From: JBDUCV01 sp040003255
GTDB taxonomy: Bacteria > Actinomycetota > Actinomycetes > Mycobacteriales > Jatrophihabitantaceae
Assembly (NCBI GenBank): GCA_040003255.1
Contig: JBDUCV010000010.1
Location: 1 to 46,008, forward strand
Direction: 5' to 3'
DNA: 46,008 nt
Part shown: positions 23,742 through 32,771 of the stretch, piece by piece
Layout of the letters: every line of letters starts with the position of its first letter
Numbering within the stretch: position 1 is the first letter of the stretch
The notes under the pieces: model-generated
Told to the model about the DNA's origin: nothing
The model's database searches: none
Seen by the model: the letters and a program-made list of their open reading frames with translations, nothing else
Made by a program: the position numbers and the translations under genes

Positions 23742-24995
23742 GTGATCGATCTCCGCGTGGTACGCGACGACCCGGACCGGGTGCGCGAGTCCCAACGTGT
23801 CCGCGGCGCAGACGAGGCTGCCGTCGATGCATTGTTGGGCGCTGACGACGCCCGTCGCGCCGCCGTCTCACGTGCCGACACATTGCGCGCCGAGCAGAAG
23901 ACTCTGGGTCGGTCGATCAGCTCGGTCCCGGCGTCCGAGCGTGAACCGTTGCTGCACCGCGCAAAGGACCTCGCCGCGCAGGTGCGGGCCGCCGAAGCCG
24001 ATACGGCCGAGGCCGACGCGGCGTTACGGGCGGCTCATCTCGCCGTGCCGAATCTGGTCGAGGACGGGGTGCCGCCCGGCGGCGAAGCCGACTTCATCAC
24101 CCTCGAGACGGTTGGCACACCGCCCATCATCGAACGACCGCGCGATCACCTTGTGATCGGCGCGGGGTTATCCGCGATCGACACTGAGCGCGGCGCCAAG
24201 GTCAGCGGAGCGCGGTTCTACTTCCTGACCGGCATCGGCGCGCAGCTGGAACTGGCGCTGGTCAACTTGGCGATGGAGCAGGCACAGCAGGCAGGCTTCA
24301 TCCCGGTGATCGCGCCCGCGCTGGTGAAGCCCGAGATCATGGACGGCACCGGATTCCTTGGCGCGCACGCCGCCGAGGTGTACCGGCTGGCAAGCGACGA
24401 CCTGTACCTGGTCGGCACGTCGGAAGTAGCGCTCGCCGGCTACCACGCCGACGAGATCCTGGCCGGGCTACCGCTGCGCTATGCGGGGTTTTCCTCCTGC
24501 TTTCGGCGTGAGGCGGGCTCGTACGGCAAGGACACCAAGGGCATCATCCGGGTGCACTGGTTCGACAAGGTCGAGATGTTTTCCTACGTGCCGGCCGAGG
24601 AATCGGTCGAGGAACACCAACGCCTGCTCGGGTGGGAACGCGTGTTCATGGACGCACTCGAACTCGCCTACCGCGTGGTCGACGTCGCCGCGGGCGAACT
24701 CGGATCCAGCGCCGCCCGCAAGTTCGACATCGAGGCGTGGTTCCCGTCGCAGGGCACCTACCGCGAACTCACCTCAACTTCGAATTGCACCACCTACCAG
24801 GCGCGGCGGTTGAACATCCGCACCAGGGTGGCCGGCGGCACAGTGCCCGTTGCCACGCTCAACGGCACGCTGTGCGCGGTGTCGCGCACCATCGCGTGCC
24901 TGCTCGATCACCACCAGCAGGCCGACGGCTCGGTGTACGTGCCGGTGGCGCTGCGTCGGTGGCTCGGCGGCCGCGAGGTGCTCGTCCCGTCGTGA
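23742..24995 (+). CDS. serS: Seryl-tRNA synthetase
   Basis: 417 residues, class II. MIDLRVVRDDPDRVRESQ starts the tRNA-binding helical arm (coiled coil about residues 30-100). Motif 2 is SSCFRREAGSYGKDTKGIIR, motif 3 is NGTLCAVSRTIACLLDHHQ. HWFDKVEMF stands where HQFDKVEMF is usual. The enzyme charges tRNA-Ser (and tRNA-Sec where present). Its stop overlaps the next gene (GTGA). Confidence 0.97.
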   Translation: MIDLRVVRDDPDRVRESQRVRGADEAAVDALLGADDARRAAVSRADTLRAEQKTLGRSISSVPASEREPLLHRAKDLAAQVRAAEADTAEADAALRAAHLAVPNLVEDGVPPGGEADFITLETVGTPPIIERPRDHLVIGAGLSAIDTERGAKVSGARFYFLTGIGAQLELALVNLAMEQAQQAGFIPVIAPALVKPEIMDGTGFLGAHAAEVYRLASDDLYLVGTSEVALAGYHADEILAGLPLRYAGFSSCFRREAGSYGKDTKGIIRVHWFDKVEMFSYVPAEESVEEHQRLLGWERVFMDALELAYRVVDVAAGELGSSAARKFDIEAWFPSQGTYRELTSTSNCTTYQARRLNIRTRVAGGTVPVATLNGTLCAVSRTIACLLDHHQQADGSVYVPVALRRWLGGREVLVPS

Positions 24996-25807
24996 TCAGG
25001 ATGCTGGCGAGCGACCTCGACGGCACCTTGCTGCGGTCGGACGGCTCGGTTAGTGACCGGACGCGCGCCGCACTGCACCGCGCGGCGGACGCGGGCTTGG
25101 TCGTAGCGTTTGTCACCGGACGTCCGCCACGCTGGCTGCACGAGGTAGCCGATGCCACCGGGCACACCGGTGTCGCGGTGGGCGCCAACGGCGCGGTCAT
25201 CTACGACCTGAAGGCCGAAACTGTGCTGCGCGCCCATCCGTTGTCTCCCGAGCTGATGGCGACGTTGACCACGGAGCTGCGGGCAAAATTCCCGGCCGTG
25301 CACTTCGGCGTCGAGTACGGCCTGGCTTTCGGCCACGAGCCGGGGTATCGCCACGATTGGGAGATCAGCCCGACCCATGACCGGCTGGGCAATCCACTGG
25401 CGCCGCCCCGGGTCGCCGACCTGGTGGACATCATCGCCAAACCGGGCGTGAAGCTGCTCGCCAAGGACCGCGGAGCGGACCCTGATCAGTTCATGCTCCA
25501 GGCGTCGCGGCTGCTCGCCGGACGGGCGACGGTGACCCACTCGTCCGATCATGGGCTGCTCGAGATCGCCGCCCCCGGCATCAGCAAGGCCACCGGACTG
25601 GCTGAGGTCGCCGCGTCGCACGGGGTGCTCCCGGCCGAGGTGGCGGCGATCGGTGACATGCCGAACGACGTGCCGATGTTGGAGTGGGCCGGCCGCTCCT
25701 ATGCGGTCGCCAATGCCCACCCCGCGGCGATCGCCGCCGCCGACGAGGTGCTGGGTAGCAACGACGAGGACGCCGTCGCCGCGCTGATCGAATCGCTGCT
25801 CAGCTGA
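24992..25807 (+). CDS. HAD-superfamily hydrolase, Cof type
   Basis: 271 residues. Motif I LASDLDGTLL with the nucleophile Asp near the N-terminus; motif II Thr in FVTGRPPRW; Lys in GISKATGL; motif IV IGDMPNDVPMLEWAG. A large C2 cap domain lies between. Such enzymes dephosphorylate sugar phosphates, nucleotides or cofactors; the substrate is not predictable. Starts inside the serS stop codon, so co-translated with it, as in related actinobacteria. Confidence 0.9.
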   Translation: MIRMLASDLDGTLLRSDGSVSDRTRAALHRAADAGLVVAFVTGRPPRWLHEVADATGHTGVAVGANGAVIYDLKAETVLRAHPLSPELMATLTTELRAKFPAVHFGVEYGLAFGHEPGYRHDWEISPTHDRLGNPLAPPRVADLVDIIAKPGVKLLAKDRGADPDQFMLQASRLLAGRATVTHSSDHGLLEIAAPGISKATGLAEVAASHGVLPAEVAAIGDMPNDVPMLEWAGRSYAVANAHPAAIAAADEVLGSNDEDAVAALIESLLS

Positions 25808-25838
25808 CCCCTCACACTCAGTCGGTGAACGAACCGGG

Positions 25839-26462
25839 TCAGAGGTACTGGCCAGTGCCCGGTCCGCCGGGCTGGGCTTGGTCGGTGCCAGGCGCCATCC
25901 CGAACCGCGTGCCGCCCGGGCCGGCCAGAACCTGGCCGTTCGGTCCAACCACGATCTGCTGGCCTTCCGGAGCGCCGGGCAGGGCATGGCGGTGCATCTC
26001 CTCCAGCTGTGCTCGCGCCGCCATCTGCTGCGCGAACAGCACCGTCTGGATGCCGTGGAACAATCCCTCGAGCCAGCCGACGAGCTGGGCCTGCGCGATG
26101 CGCAGTTCAGCCTCGGACGGCACCCCCGCACCAAACGGGAGGGTCAGCCGCTCAAGCTCGTCACGCAGGTCCGGCGCCAGCCCCTCCTCGAGCTCGTGAA
26201 TGGACGATTCGTGGATATCGCGCAGCCGTTGCCGGCCTGCCTCGTCGAGCGGCGCGGCGCGTACCTCCTCCAGCAATTGCTTGATCATCGTGCCAATTCG
26301 CATCACCTTCGCCGGATGCTCGACCATGGCCGTAATCTCTCCACCATCGTCACGGGGTTTTGCGGACCCACCGTCGGGGGACACGGTGAGTTCCGCGGCA
26401 GCAGATTCGCGAGGATCCGCTGATGCTTGGGATTGATCGGGCTGCGTGGTGTAGTCGGTCAT
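25839..26462 (-). CDS. bpa: Bacterial proteasome activator Bpa (DUF2587)
   Basis: 207 residues. A disordered acidic N-terminus leads into the helical core (VMRIGTMIKQLLEEVRAAPL, LERLTLPFG, QLVGWLEGLFHGIQTVLFAQ) and a Gly/Pro-rich tail ending GQYL. Bpa forms a ring that docks on the 20S proteasome through the C-terminal hydrophobic-Tyr-X motif and allows ATP-independent degradation. The organism should therefore have a proteasome. The ATG at 26462 is preceded by a CAGACT -10 box; an upstream in-frame start is unlikely. Confidence 0.93.
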   Translation of the reverse strand: MTDYTTQPDQSQASADPRESAAAELTVSPDGGSAKPRDDGGEITAMVEHPAKVMRIGTMIKQLLEEVRAAPLDEAGRQRLRDIHESSIHELEEGLAPDLRDELERLTLPFGAGVPSEAELRIAQAQLVGWLEGLFHGIQTVLFAQQMAARAQLEEMHRHALPGAPEGQQIVVGPNGQVLAGPGGTRFGMAPGTDQAQPGGPGTGQYL

Positions 26463-26469
26463 GCTCCCC

Positions 26470-26475
26470 AGTCTG
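26470..26475 (-). promoter_or_regulatory. -10 box of bpa
   Basis: Minus strand CAGACT, then 7 nt, then ATG at 26462. Leaderless arrangement, sharing the GGCAGACTGG box with two other genes. Confidence 0.5.
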
Positions 26476-26557
26476 CCCCGCCGGCGGGCGACGGTGTCGA
26501 GCATGTCAGGGCATGCCGTGCGGATGCCCGTGATCCTGAAGGGAAGGTGCTCTGCCC

Positions 26558-27754
26558 GTGAGTTTCGACGTCGCGCGGGTGCGAGGGCTGTATCCGACGC
26601 TCGGCAGTGAGGTAGCGCACCTCGACGGGACCTACAGCACCTTGCTGCCCGAAACCGTCATCCGCGCGATCGTCACCGGGTTACGCTCATCTCGAGCCCA
26701 ACCCGGCTCGTCATCTCCGCGGTCCAAACGCAGTGCCGCAGCCATCGAGAACGCGCGGCGGGCGATCGGTGATTTGGTGTGCGCATCGCCACAGTCGGTG
26801 GTTTTCGGCGCAAACGTCTCGACGCTGCTGCATCGGTTCGCCGGCTTGTTCGCGCGCGACTGGAAGTTCGGCGACGAGATCGTGATCAGCCGGCTGGATC
26901 ACGACGCCAACGTGGCGCCGTGGGTTAACCAGGCACACCGGGCCGGCACTGTCGTGCAATGGGCCGAGGTCGACGTCGAGACCGGCGACCTGCCGGAATG
27001 GCAGTACGAGAAGCTGATCGGCAATCGCACCCGGCTGGTGACGCTGCCGCTCGCCAATCCGGTCACCGGCGCCGTGCCCGCCGCCCGACGTATCGCCGAT
27101 CTGGCACATGAGCAAGGGGCGCTGACCGTCATCGACGCGGGCGCCGCCGTTCCTCATCTGCCACTCGACATCGAGGCGCTCGGCGCCGATCTGCTCGGCA
27201 TCTCGGTCGCCACCTTCGGGGGGCCGACGGTCGGGGCGGTGGTGGCCCGTCCCGGCCTGCTCGAAGAGCTGGACGAGGATTGGCCGCGGCCCTCGCCGCA
27301 ACGCTACGAACTCGGATCGTTGCCAGTCGAGCTGATCGACGGAGTCACCGCCGCGGTCGACCACCTCGCGGCGCTCGACGAGTCGGCCACCGGGTCGCGG
27401 CGCGAGCGGCTCGTCACTTCGCTGACGTCGGCGGCCGCGTATCAGCGCGGGGTCTTCGCGCAGCTCGACTCGCTGCTGCGCGGGCTGCGCGGGGTCACGG
27501 TCCTGGGCACCGCGGCGCATCGCGTCCCGGTCATGGCCTTCACCGTGGCAGGCCGCACCCCGGCCCAGGTTGGGGAGTTCCTGCAGTCGTCGGGCGTCTC
27601 GGTCTGGACCGGCGGCAACGGCATGTCAGAGCTGATGTCGGCGCTCGGCACCGACGAGATGGGAGGCACCGTTCACGTCGGGTTGATGCCGCACACGACG
27701 GCGGCTGAGATCGAGCAGTTGGGGCGCGGCCTTTCCGCGCTCCTGCGGGTCTAA
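26558..27754 (+). CDS. Class V aminotransferase / cysteine-desulfurase-like protein lacking the PLP lysine
   Basis: 398 residues with the fold of SufS/CsdA. Matches: LDHDANVAPWVNQA (His stacking on PLP), VIDAGAAVPHLPLDI (Asp kept, the following Gln replaced by Ala) and the C-terminal VHVGLMPHTTAAEI. Where the family has the Schiff-base Lys (HK..GP) this protein has SVATFGGP with Thr219, and there is no RxGxHC active-site Cys loop (GVSVWTGGNGMSEL instead). It probably cannot act as a normal PLP desulfurase. A similar gene lies beside bpa and the quinone oxidoreductase in mycobacteria (Rv3777-Rv3780 region), so it is not decay. Confidence 0.85.
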   Translation: MSFDVARVRGLYPTLGSEVAHLDGTYSTLLPETVIRAIVTGLRSSRAQPGSSSPRSKRSAAAIENARRAIGDLVCASPQSVVFGANVSTLLHRFAGLFARDWKFGDEIVISRLDHDANVAPWVNQAHRAGTVVQWAEVDVETGDLPEWQYEKLIGNRTRLVTLPLANPVTGAVPAARRIADLAHEQGALTVIDAGAAVPHLPLDIEALGADLLGISVATFGGPTVGAVVARPGLLEELDEDWPRPSPQRYELGSLPVELIDGVTAAVDHLAALDESATGSRRERLVTSLTSAAAYQRGVFAQLDSLLRGLRGVTVLGTAAHRVPVMAFTVAGRTPAQVGEFLQSSGVSVWTGGNGMSELMSALGTDEMGGTVHVGLMPHTTAAEIEQLGRGLSALLRV

Positions 27755-27801
27755 CGATCGGCGCCCCCAGCCGCCGCGTCGACCGGCAACGCCTCGCACC
27801 G

Positions 27802-28782
27802 TCAGCGCACGCGCAGTACGACCTTGCCGATGTGTTCGCTCGACTCGACCAGCCGATGTGCCTCGACCGCGTCTTCGAGGCGCAGCACCCGATCGATCAC
27901 CGGGTAGACCTCGCCGGATTCCACCAGCGGCCACACCTGGGCCTGCGTCGCCGCGACGATCGCCGACTTCTGTTCGGGCGGGCGCCCTCGCAGCGACGCC
28001 GCCGACACGGTGGCCCGGTTTGCGAGCAGCGTCCCGAGATCGAGCTCCGACGTCCGGCCGCCCTGCAGGCCTAGGACGACAAGGCGGCCGTCACGCGCCA
28101 GCGAGCCCATATTTCGGGCAAGGTACGCAGCGCCCATGTTGTCGAGGATTACGTCGACTCCGCGGCCGTCGGTCTCCTCCAAAACAACGGCGACGAAGTC
28201 CTGCTCGCGGTAGTTGATCGCCACGTCGGCGCCCAGCCCCCGCGCGACAGAGACCTTGTGCTGGGTGCCGGCAGTCGTGAACACCCGCGCGCCCCACCGA
28301 TGCGCCAGCTGGATCGCCAGTGTGCCGATGCCGCTCGTCCCGCCGTGGACGAGCAACGACTCGCCCGGCTGCAACCGACCGATGTCGAAGACCATCGACC
28401 ACACCGTGCAGGCCGCCTCAGGCAGCCCCCCGGCGTCGATCCGAGACAGCCCGCGCGGTTGGCGCAACAACTGGCCGGCCGGGACGGCGACCCGTTCGGC
28501 GTACCCGCCACCGGCGAGCAGCGCACACACCTCGTCGCCGATCTGCCAGCCAGTCACGTCGTCGCCCAGCTCGGTGATGGTGCCCGAACACTCCAGACCC
28601 AGGTAGGGCGACGCTCCGGGCGGTGGGGGGTAGTTGCCCTCGCGCTGAAGCAGGTCCGCGCGGTTAACCGCTGTGGCGGTGACGTCTACCACGACCTCAC
28701 CGGCGACTGGTGTCGGATCGGGAACCTCCTCGACCTCGAGCACTTCGGGCGGCCCCGGCCTGGTGATCACTACTGCGTGCAT
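27802..28782 (-). CDS. Zinc-independent quinone oxidoreductase (MDR superfamily)
   Basis: 326 residues. GroES-like N-domain (VTATAVNRADLLQREGNYPP), then Rossmann domain with LLVHGGTSGIGTLAIQLA (NADPH loop) and YREQDFVAVVLEETDGRGVD, VILDNMGAAYL. The PIG3/QOR-type subgroup reduces quinones or enones with NADPH. No zinc-ligand cysteines are present. ATG at 28782 fits the family start MHAVVITRPG. Divergent from hutH with 90 bp between. Confidence 0.92.
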   Translation of the reverse strand: MHAVVITRPGPPEVLEVEEVPDPTPVAGEVVVDVTATAVNRADLLQREGNYPPPPGASPYLGLECSGTITELGDDVTGWQIGDEVCALLAGGGYAERVAVPAGQLLRQPRGLSRIDAGGLPEAACTVWSMVFDIGRLQPGESLLVHGGTSGIGTLAIQLAHRWGARVFTTAGTQHKVSVARGLGADVAINYREQDFVAVVLEETDGRGVDVILDNMGAAYLARNMGSLARDGRLVVLGLQGGRTSELDLGTLLANRATVSAASLRGRPPEQKSAIVAATQAQVWPLVESGEVYPVIDRVLRLEDAVEAHRLVESSEHIGKVVLRVR

Positions 28783-28859
28783 GGCCAAGACGGTATCCGG
28801 ACGCATTTCGCCGGCGGGGCGCACCGGGTAGCTCGGCAAACCTCCTGCTCGGGCTGGCC

Positions 28860-28865
28860 TAGGCT
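28860..28865 (+). promoter_or_regulatory. -10 box of hutH
   Basis: TAGGCT, then 7 nt, then GTG at 28873. Leaderless start inferred for the hutH-hutU transcript. No obvious operator palindrome is seen in the 90-bp divergent gap. Confidence 0.55.
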
Positions 28866-28872
28866 GCGCACT

Positions 28873-30414
28873 GTGCAGCGCATCGCCGTCGGCGTCGGTC
28901 CGTTGTCCGAGGCGGATGTTGTCGCCGTCGCCCGGCACGGCGCCGGTGTCACGATCGATGCCCACGCCGTGGACGCGATTGCTGAATCGCGCAAGACGGT
29001 CGAGGAACTCGCCCAGGACAGCGAGCCGCATTACGGCATCTCGACCGGATTCGGCGCGCTGGCCACCACGTCGATCCCCTCGGATCGCCGTGGGGCGCTG
29101 CAGCGTTCGCTGATCCGCTCGCACGCTGCTGGGTCCGGCCCCGAGGTCGAGCGCGAGGTGGTCCGGGCGATGATGCTGCTGCGGCTCTCGACGCTCGCGA
29201 CCGGACGCACCGGGGTGCGTGCCGAGACCGCGCAGACGCTGGCTGCGCTGCTCGACGCCGGGATCACGCCGGTCGTGTACGAGTACGGCTCGCTGGGTTG
29301 CTCGGGCGACCTCGCTCCGCTGGCTCACGTCGCGTTGGCGCTAATTGGTGAGGGCACCGTCCGGATGCCTGACGGTTCACCGCTCGCGGCGGCCGAGGCA
29401 CTCGTCGGGGTTGGTATCGCCCCGGTCGAGCTGGCCGAGAAGGAGGGGCTAGCGCTGATCAACGGCACTGACGGCATGCTCGGCCAGTTGCTACTCGCCT
29501 GCCACGACCTCGACCTGTTGCTGCGTACCGCCGACATCAGCGCCGCGATGAGCGTCGAGGCGACGCTCGGCACAGCCGCGGTGTTCGCGGCGGATCTGCA
29601 TGCGCTGCGCCCGCAGCCGGGCCAGGCAATCGCCGCTGCGAACATGCGTGCGCTGCTCGCTGATTCGCCGATCATCGCCTCGCACGCCGGCCCAGATTGC
29701 GCCTACGTCCAGGACGCGTACTCGATGCGCTGCGCCCCGCAGGTCGCCGGCGCCGCGCGTGACACCCTGGCGCACGCCCGCACAGTCGCGGCCTACGAGT
29801 GCGCGTCGGCGGTCGACAACCCGGTCGTCACGCTCGACGGACGGGTCGAGTCCAACGGCAACTTCCACGGCGCGCCGATCGGCTACGTCTTGGATTTCCT
29901 CGCGATCCCTGTCGCCGACTTGGCGTCGATGAGCGAGCGGCGTACTGACCGGATGCTCGATGTCACCCGCTCGCGCGGCTTGGCACCGTTTCTGGCTGGG
30001 GACCCCGGCGTCGACTCCGGGCACATGATCGCCCAATACACCCAGGCCGCCATCGTGTCCGAGCTGAAGCGGCTCGCCGTCCCGGCGTCGGTGGACTCGA
30101 TCCCGTCGAGCGCTATGCAGGAGGACCACGTCTCGATGGGTTGGTCGGCCGCCCGCAAACTCCGACTCGGTGTCGACGGACTGACCCGCGTGCTCGCCGT
30201 CGAGCTGCTCACTGCCGCCCGGGCCCTCGATCTGCGGGCGCCGTTGCTACCTGGACCAGCGACCGGGGCAGTGGTGGCGGCGCTGCGCCAGTCGGTGCCG
30301 GGACCGGGGCCCGACCGGCACCTGGCGCCAGAAATCAAGGCGGCCGTGGACTTCGTGCGCTCCGGCGCCGCGGTGGCCGCGGCCGATGCCGTCCTGCCCG
30401 AACCGCTGCGATGA
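28873..30414 (+). CDS. hutH: Histidine ammonia-lyase
   Basis: 513 residues. It deaminates histidine to urocanate. The electrophilic MIO group forms from residues 143-145 in GSLGCSGDLAPLAH, here Cys-Ser-Gly instead of the textbook Ala-Ser-Gly; I recall the same CSG in Streptomyces HutH. PHYGISTGFGALA carries the active-site Tyr; SNGNFHGAPI, DSIPSSAMQEDHVSMG are further signatures. GTG chosen from the promoter spacing. The stop overlaps a 23-codon ORF that bridges to hutU. Confidence 0.95.
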   Translation: MQRIAVGVGPLSEADVVAVARHGAGVTIDAHAVDAIAESRKTVEELAQDSEPHYGISTGFGALATTSIPSDRRGALQRSLIRSHAAGSGPEVEREVVRAMMLLRLSTLATGRTGVRAETAQTLAALLDAGITPVVYEYGSLGCSGDLAPLAHVALALIGEGTVRMPDGSPLAAAEALVGVGIAPVELAEKEGLALINGTDGMLGQLLLACHDLDLLLRTADISAAMSVEATLGTAAVFAADLHALRPQPGQAIAAANMRALLADSPIIASHAGPDCAYVQDAYSMRCAPQVAGAARDTLAHARTVAAYECASAVDNPVVTLDGRVESNGNFHGAPIGYVLDFLAIPVADLASMSERRTDRMLDVTRSRGLAPFLAGDPGVDSGHMIAQYTQAAIVSELKRLAVPASVDSIPSSAMQEDHVSMGWSAARKLRLGVDGLTRVLAVELLTAARALDLRAPLLPGPATGAVVAALRQSVPGPGPDRHLAPEIKAAVDFVRSGAAVAAADAVLPEPLR

Positions 30415-30482
30415 CCGCCGATCTTCCTGCAGATTGGACGCTCCGGGCGTTCCCCGCGCAGGAAGATCGCGGGAAAGGATGA
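30411..30482 (+). CDS. 23-aa bridging ORF between hutH and hutU
   Basis: ATGA overlaps the hutH stop; the TGA overlaps an in-frame hutU ATG at 30479. The product reads MTADLPADWTLRAFPAQEDR plus three residues. It is the coding frame across a 12-bp inverted repeat, so ribosomes translating it would keep the hairpin open and lead straight to hutU. It may be only a translational-coupling device or leader-type peptide; no similarity is recognised. Confidence 0.4.
   Translation: MTADLPADWTLRAFPAQEDRGKG
30419..30469. promoter_or_regulatory. Intercistronic hairpin between hutH and hutU
   Basis: Perfect 12-bp arms CGATCTTCCTGC (30419-30430) and GCAGGAAGATCG (30458-30469), loop 27 nt containing a small inner stem (ACGC/GCGT). 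The right arm ends just before the GGGAAAGGA ribosome site of hutU. In RNA it could shield that site, stabilise the hutH message, or act as an attenuator. Confidence 0.7.
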
Positions 30483-30487
30483 TCGAC

Positions 30488-32173
30488 ATGGATATCTCGC
30501 GTGTCATCCGTGCGCCGCGGGGCAGCTCGCTGACCGCCCGCGGCTGGCAAACCGAGGCGCCGTTGCGGATGCTGCAGAACAACCTCGACCCCGAGGTCGC
30601 CGAGCACCCGGAACAGCTCGTGGTCTACGGCGGCACCGGCAAGGCAGCGCGAGACTGGCCTTCGTATGATGCCATCATCCGCTCGCTGACCGAGCTGCGC
30701 CTGGACGAGACGCTGCTCGTGCAGTCCGGGCGTCCGGTCGGGGTGCTGCGGACGCACGAGTGGGCGCCGCGCGTGCTGATCGCCAACTCCAACCTCGTCC
30801 CGGACTGGGCGAACTGGTCGGAGTTCCGCCGGCTGGAATCCCTCGGCCTGACCATGTACGGGCAGATGACCGCAGGCTCGTGGATCTACATCGGCACGCA
30901 GGGGATCCTGCAGGGCACCTACGAGACGTTCTCCGCCGTGGCCGCGAAGCTCGCCGCGAAGGGCGGTGGGCAGCAGGACGGTGCGGCCAGCCTGGCCGGG
31001 ACGATCACGCTGACGGCTGGACTGGGCGGCATGGGTGGTGCGCAGCCGCTAGCGGTGACGATGAACGGCGGGGTGGCAATCTGCATCGAGGTCGACCCGT
31101 CCCGGATCGCGCGTCGAATCGAGCATGGCTACCTCGACGTCGCGGCATCCTCGATGGACGAGGCCTTGCGGCTGGCGACTGCGGCACGTGACGCGCGGCG
31201 CCCGCTGTCGGTCGGGGTACTAGGCAACGCCGCGTCACTCGTTCCGCAGCTGCTCGCCAACGACGCACCGATCGACATCGTCACCGACCAAACGTCGGCG
31301 CATGACCCGTTGTCCTATCTGCCGATCGGCGTCGAGTTCGACGAGTGGCATGACTACGCCGCACGCAAGCCCGACGAGTTCACCGGACGCGCGCGGGCGT
31401 CGATGGCGCGCCACGTCGAAGCGATGGTCGGCTTCCAAGATCGGGGCGCCGAGGTGTTCGACTACGGCAACTCGATTCGAGGCGAGGCGAAGCTGGCCGG
31501 ATACGGCCGCGCCTTCGACTTCCCCGGCTTCGTCCCGGCCTACATCCGGCCGCTGTTCTGCGAGGGCAAGGGACCGTTCCGATGGGCGGCGCTGTCCGGT
31601 GATCCAGCGGATATCGCGCGCACCGACCGGGCGGTGCTAGACCTGTTCCCCGAGAACGAGTCGCTACGCAGGTGGATCACGCTCGCGCAGGAGCGGGTCC
31701 ATTTCCAGGGACTGCCCGCCCGAATCTGCTGGCTGGGTTACGGCGAACGCGATCGTGCGGGGCTGGCCTTCAACGACCTGGTCGCGTCAGGTGAAGTGAG
31801 CGCGCCGATCGTGATCGGCCGCGATCACCTCGACTGCGGATCGGTCGCGTCGCCGTACCGCGAGACCGAGTCGATGGCCGACGGATCGGACGCGATCGCC
31901 GACTGGCCGCTGCTCAACGCCATGGTGAACGTCGCGAGCGGTGCCACCTGGGTCTCGATCCACCACGGTGGCGGGGTGGGCATTGGCCGGTCGATCCACG
32001 CCGGCCAAGTGTCGGTGGCCGACGGAACCCCGCTGGCGGCGGCAAAGCTGGAACGGGTGCTCACCAACGATCCGGGCATGGGCGTGATTCGGCACGTCGA
32101 CGCGGGCTACGAAAGGGCGGCCGAGGTGGCCGACCAACGCGCCGTGCCGGTGCCTATGCGTCCGCAAGGATGA
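30488..32173 (+). CDS. hutU: Urocanate hydratase
   Basis: 561 residues, NAD+-dependent; converts urocanate to 4-imidazolone-5-propionate, which HutI then opens. Signatures: YGGTGKAARDW, TAGSWIYIGTQGILQGTYET, TLTAGLGGMGGAQPLAVTMN (split by meaning), DQTSAHDPL, RICWLGYGERDRAGLAFN with the active-site Cys and IHHGGGVGIGRSIHAG. AAGGA lies 8 nt before the ATG at 30488; an ATG three codons earlier is too close to that site. The stop overlaps the next gene (ATGA). Confidence 0.96.
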   Translation: MDISRVIRAPRGSSLTARGWQTEAPLRMLQNNLDPEVAEHPEQLVVYGGTGKAARDWPSYDAIIRSLTELRLDETLLVQSGRPVGVLRTHEWAPRVLIANSNLVPDWANWSEFRRLESLGLTMYGQMTAGSWIYIGTQGILQGTYETFSAVAAKLAAKGGGQQDGAASLAGTITLTAGLGGMGGAQPLAVTMNGGVAICIEVDPSRIARRIEHGYLDVAASSMDEALRLATAARDARRPLSVGVLGNAASLVPQLLANDAPIDIVTDQTSAHDPLSYLPIGVEFDEWHDYAARKPDEFTGRARASMARHVEAMVGFQDRGAEVFDYGNSIRGEAKLAGYGRAFDFPGFVPAYIRPLFCEGKGPFRWAALSGDPADIARTDRAVLDLFPENESLRRWITLAQERVHFQGLPARICWLGYGERDRAGLAFNDLVASGEVSAPIVIGRDHLDCGSVASPYRETESMADGSDAIADWPLLNAMVNVASGATWVSIHHGGGVGIGRSIHAGQVSVADGTPLAAAKLERVLTNDPGMGVIRHVDAGYERAAEVADQRAVPVPMRPQG

Positions 32174-32760
32174 ACGGCATCCAGCTGGCGAGCAGCCGCG
32201 AGGCGAACCAGTACCTGGCTGACGAGCCACTCGCCCTGCTGATCGGCATGCTCCTCGACCAGCAGATCCCGATCGAGAAGGCGTTCACGTCGCCCTACGT
32301 GCTGCGTGAGCGCCTCGGGCACGACCTCGACGCCCGCGAGATCGCGTCCTACGATCCCGAAGCATTCGAGCAGCTGTTCCGGCAGCCGCCCGCTCTGCAT
32401 CGGTTCCCGGCTGCGATGGCCAAGCGGGTACAGCAACTCGGGCAGGTGCTGGTCGAGCGTTACGACGGCGATCCCGAAACGGTGTGGCGGCTGTCAGCCG
32501 ACGGCGACGACCTGGTGCGCCGGATCGGTGAACTGCCGGGATTCGGTAGCCAGAAGGCGCGGATCTTCACCGCCCTGCTCGGCAAGCAACTGGGCGTGCG
32601 GCCATCCGGCTGGCGCGAGGCTACGGCCCCGTTCGGTGAAGCCGGTGCATTCCGGTCCGTGGCCGACGTCGTGGATGATGCGTCTCTGGCAAAGGTGCGT
32701 GCCTACAAGCAGCAGATGAAGGCCGAGGTCAAGGCCGCCGCGGGAGACCACGTCCGGTAG
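32170..32760 (+). CDS. HhH-GPD-type base-excision DNA repair protein
   Basis: 196 residues. LIGMLLDQQIPIEKAFTSP is the conserved first helix pair and LPGFGSQKARIFTALLGKQLG the helix-hairpin-helix. The catalytic Asp/Lys positions of EndoIII/AlkA cannot be placed by eye, and no Fe-S cysteines are present, so the activity may be weak or altered. Coupled to hutU by ATGA. The link with histidine catabolism is probably incidental. Confidence 0.85.
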   Translation: MNGIQLASSREANQYLADEPLALLIGMLLDQQIPIEKAFTSPYVLRERLGHDLDAREIASYDPEAFEQLFRQPPALHRFPAAMAKRVQQLGQVLVERYDGDPETVWRLSADGDDLVRRIGELPGFGSQKARIFTALLGKQLGVRPSGWREATAPFGEAGAFRSVADVVDDASLAKVRAYKQQMKAEVKAAAGDHVR

Positions 32761-32771
32761 CGGCCGCCGTA

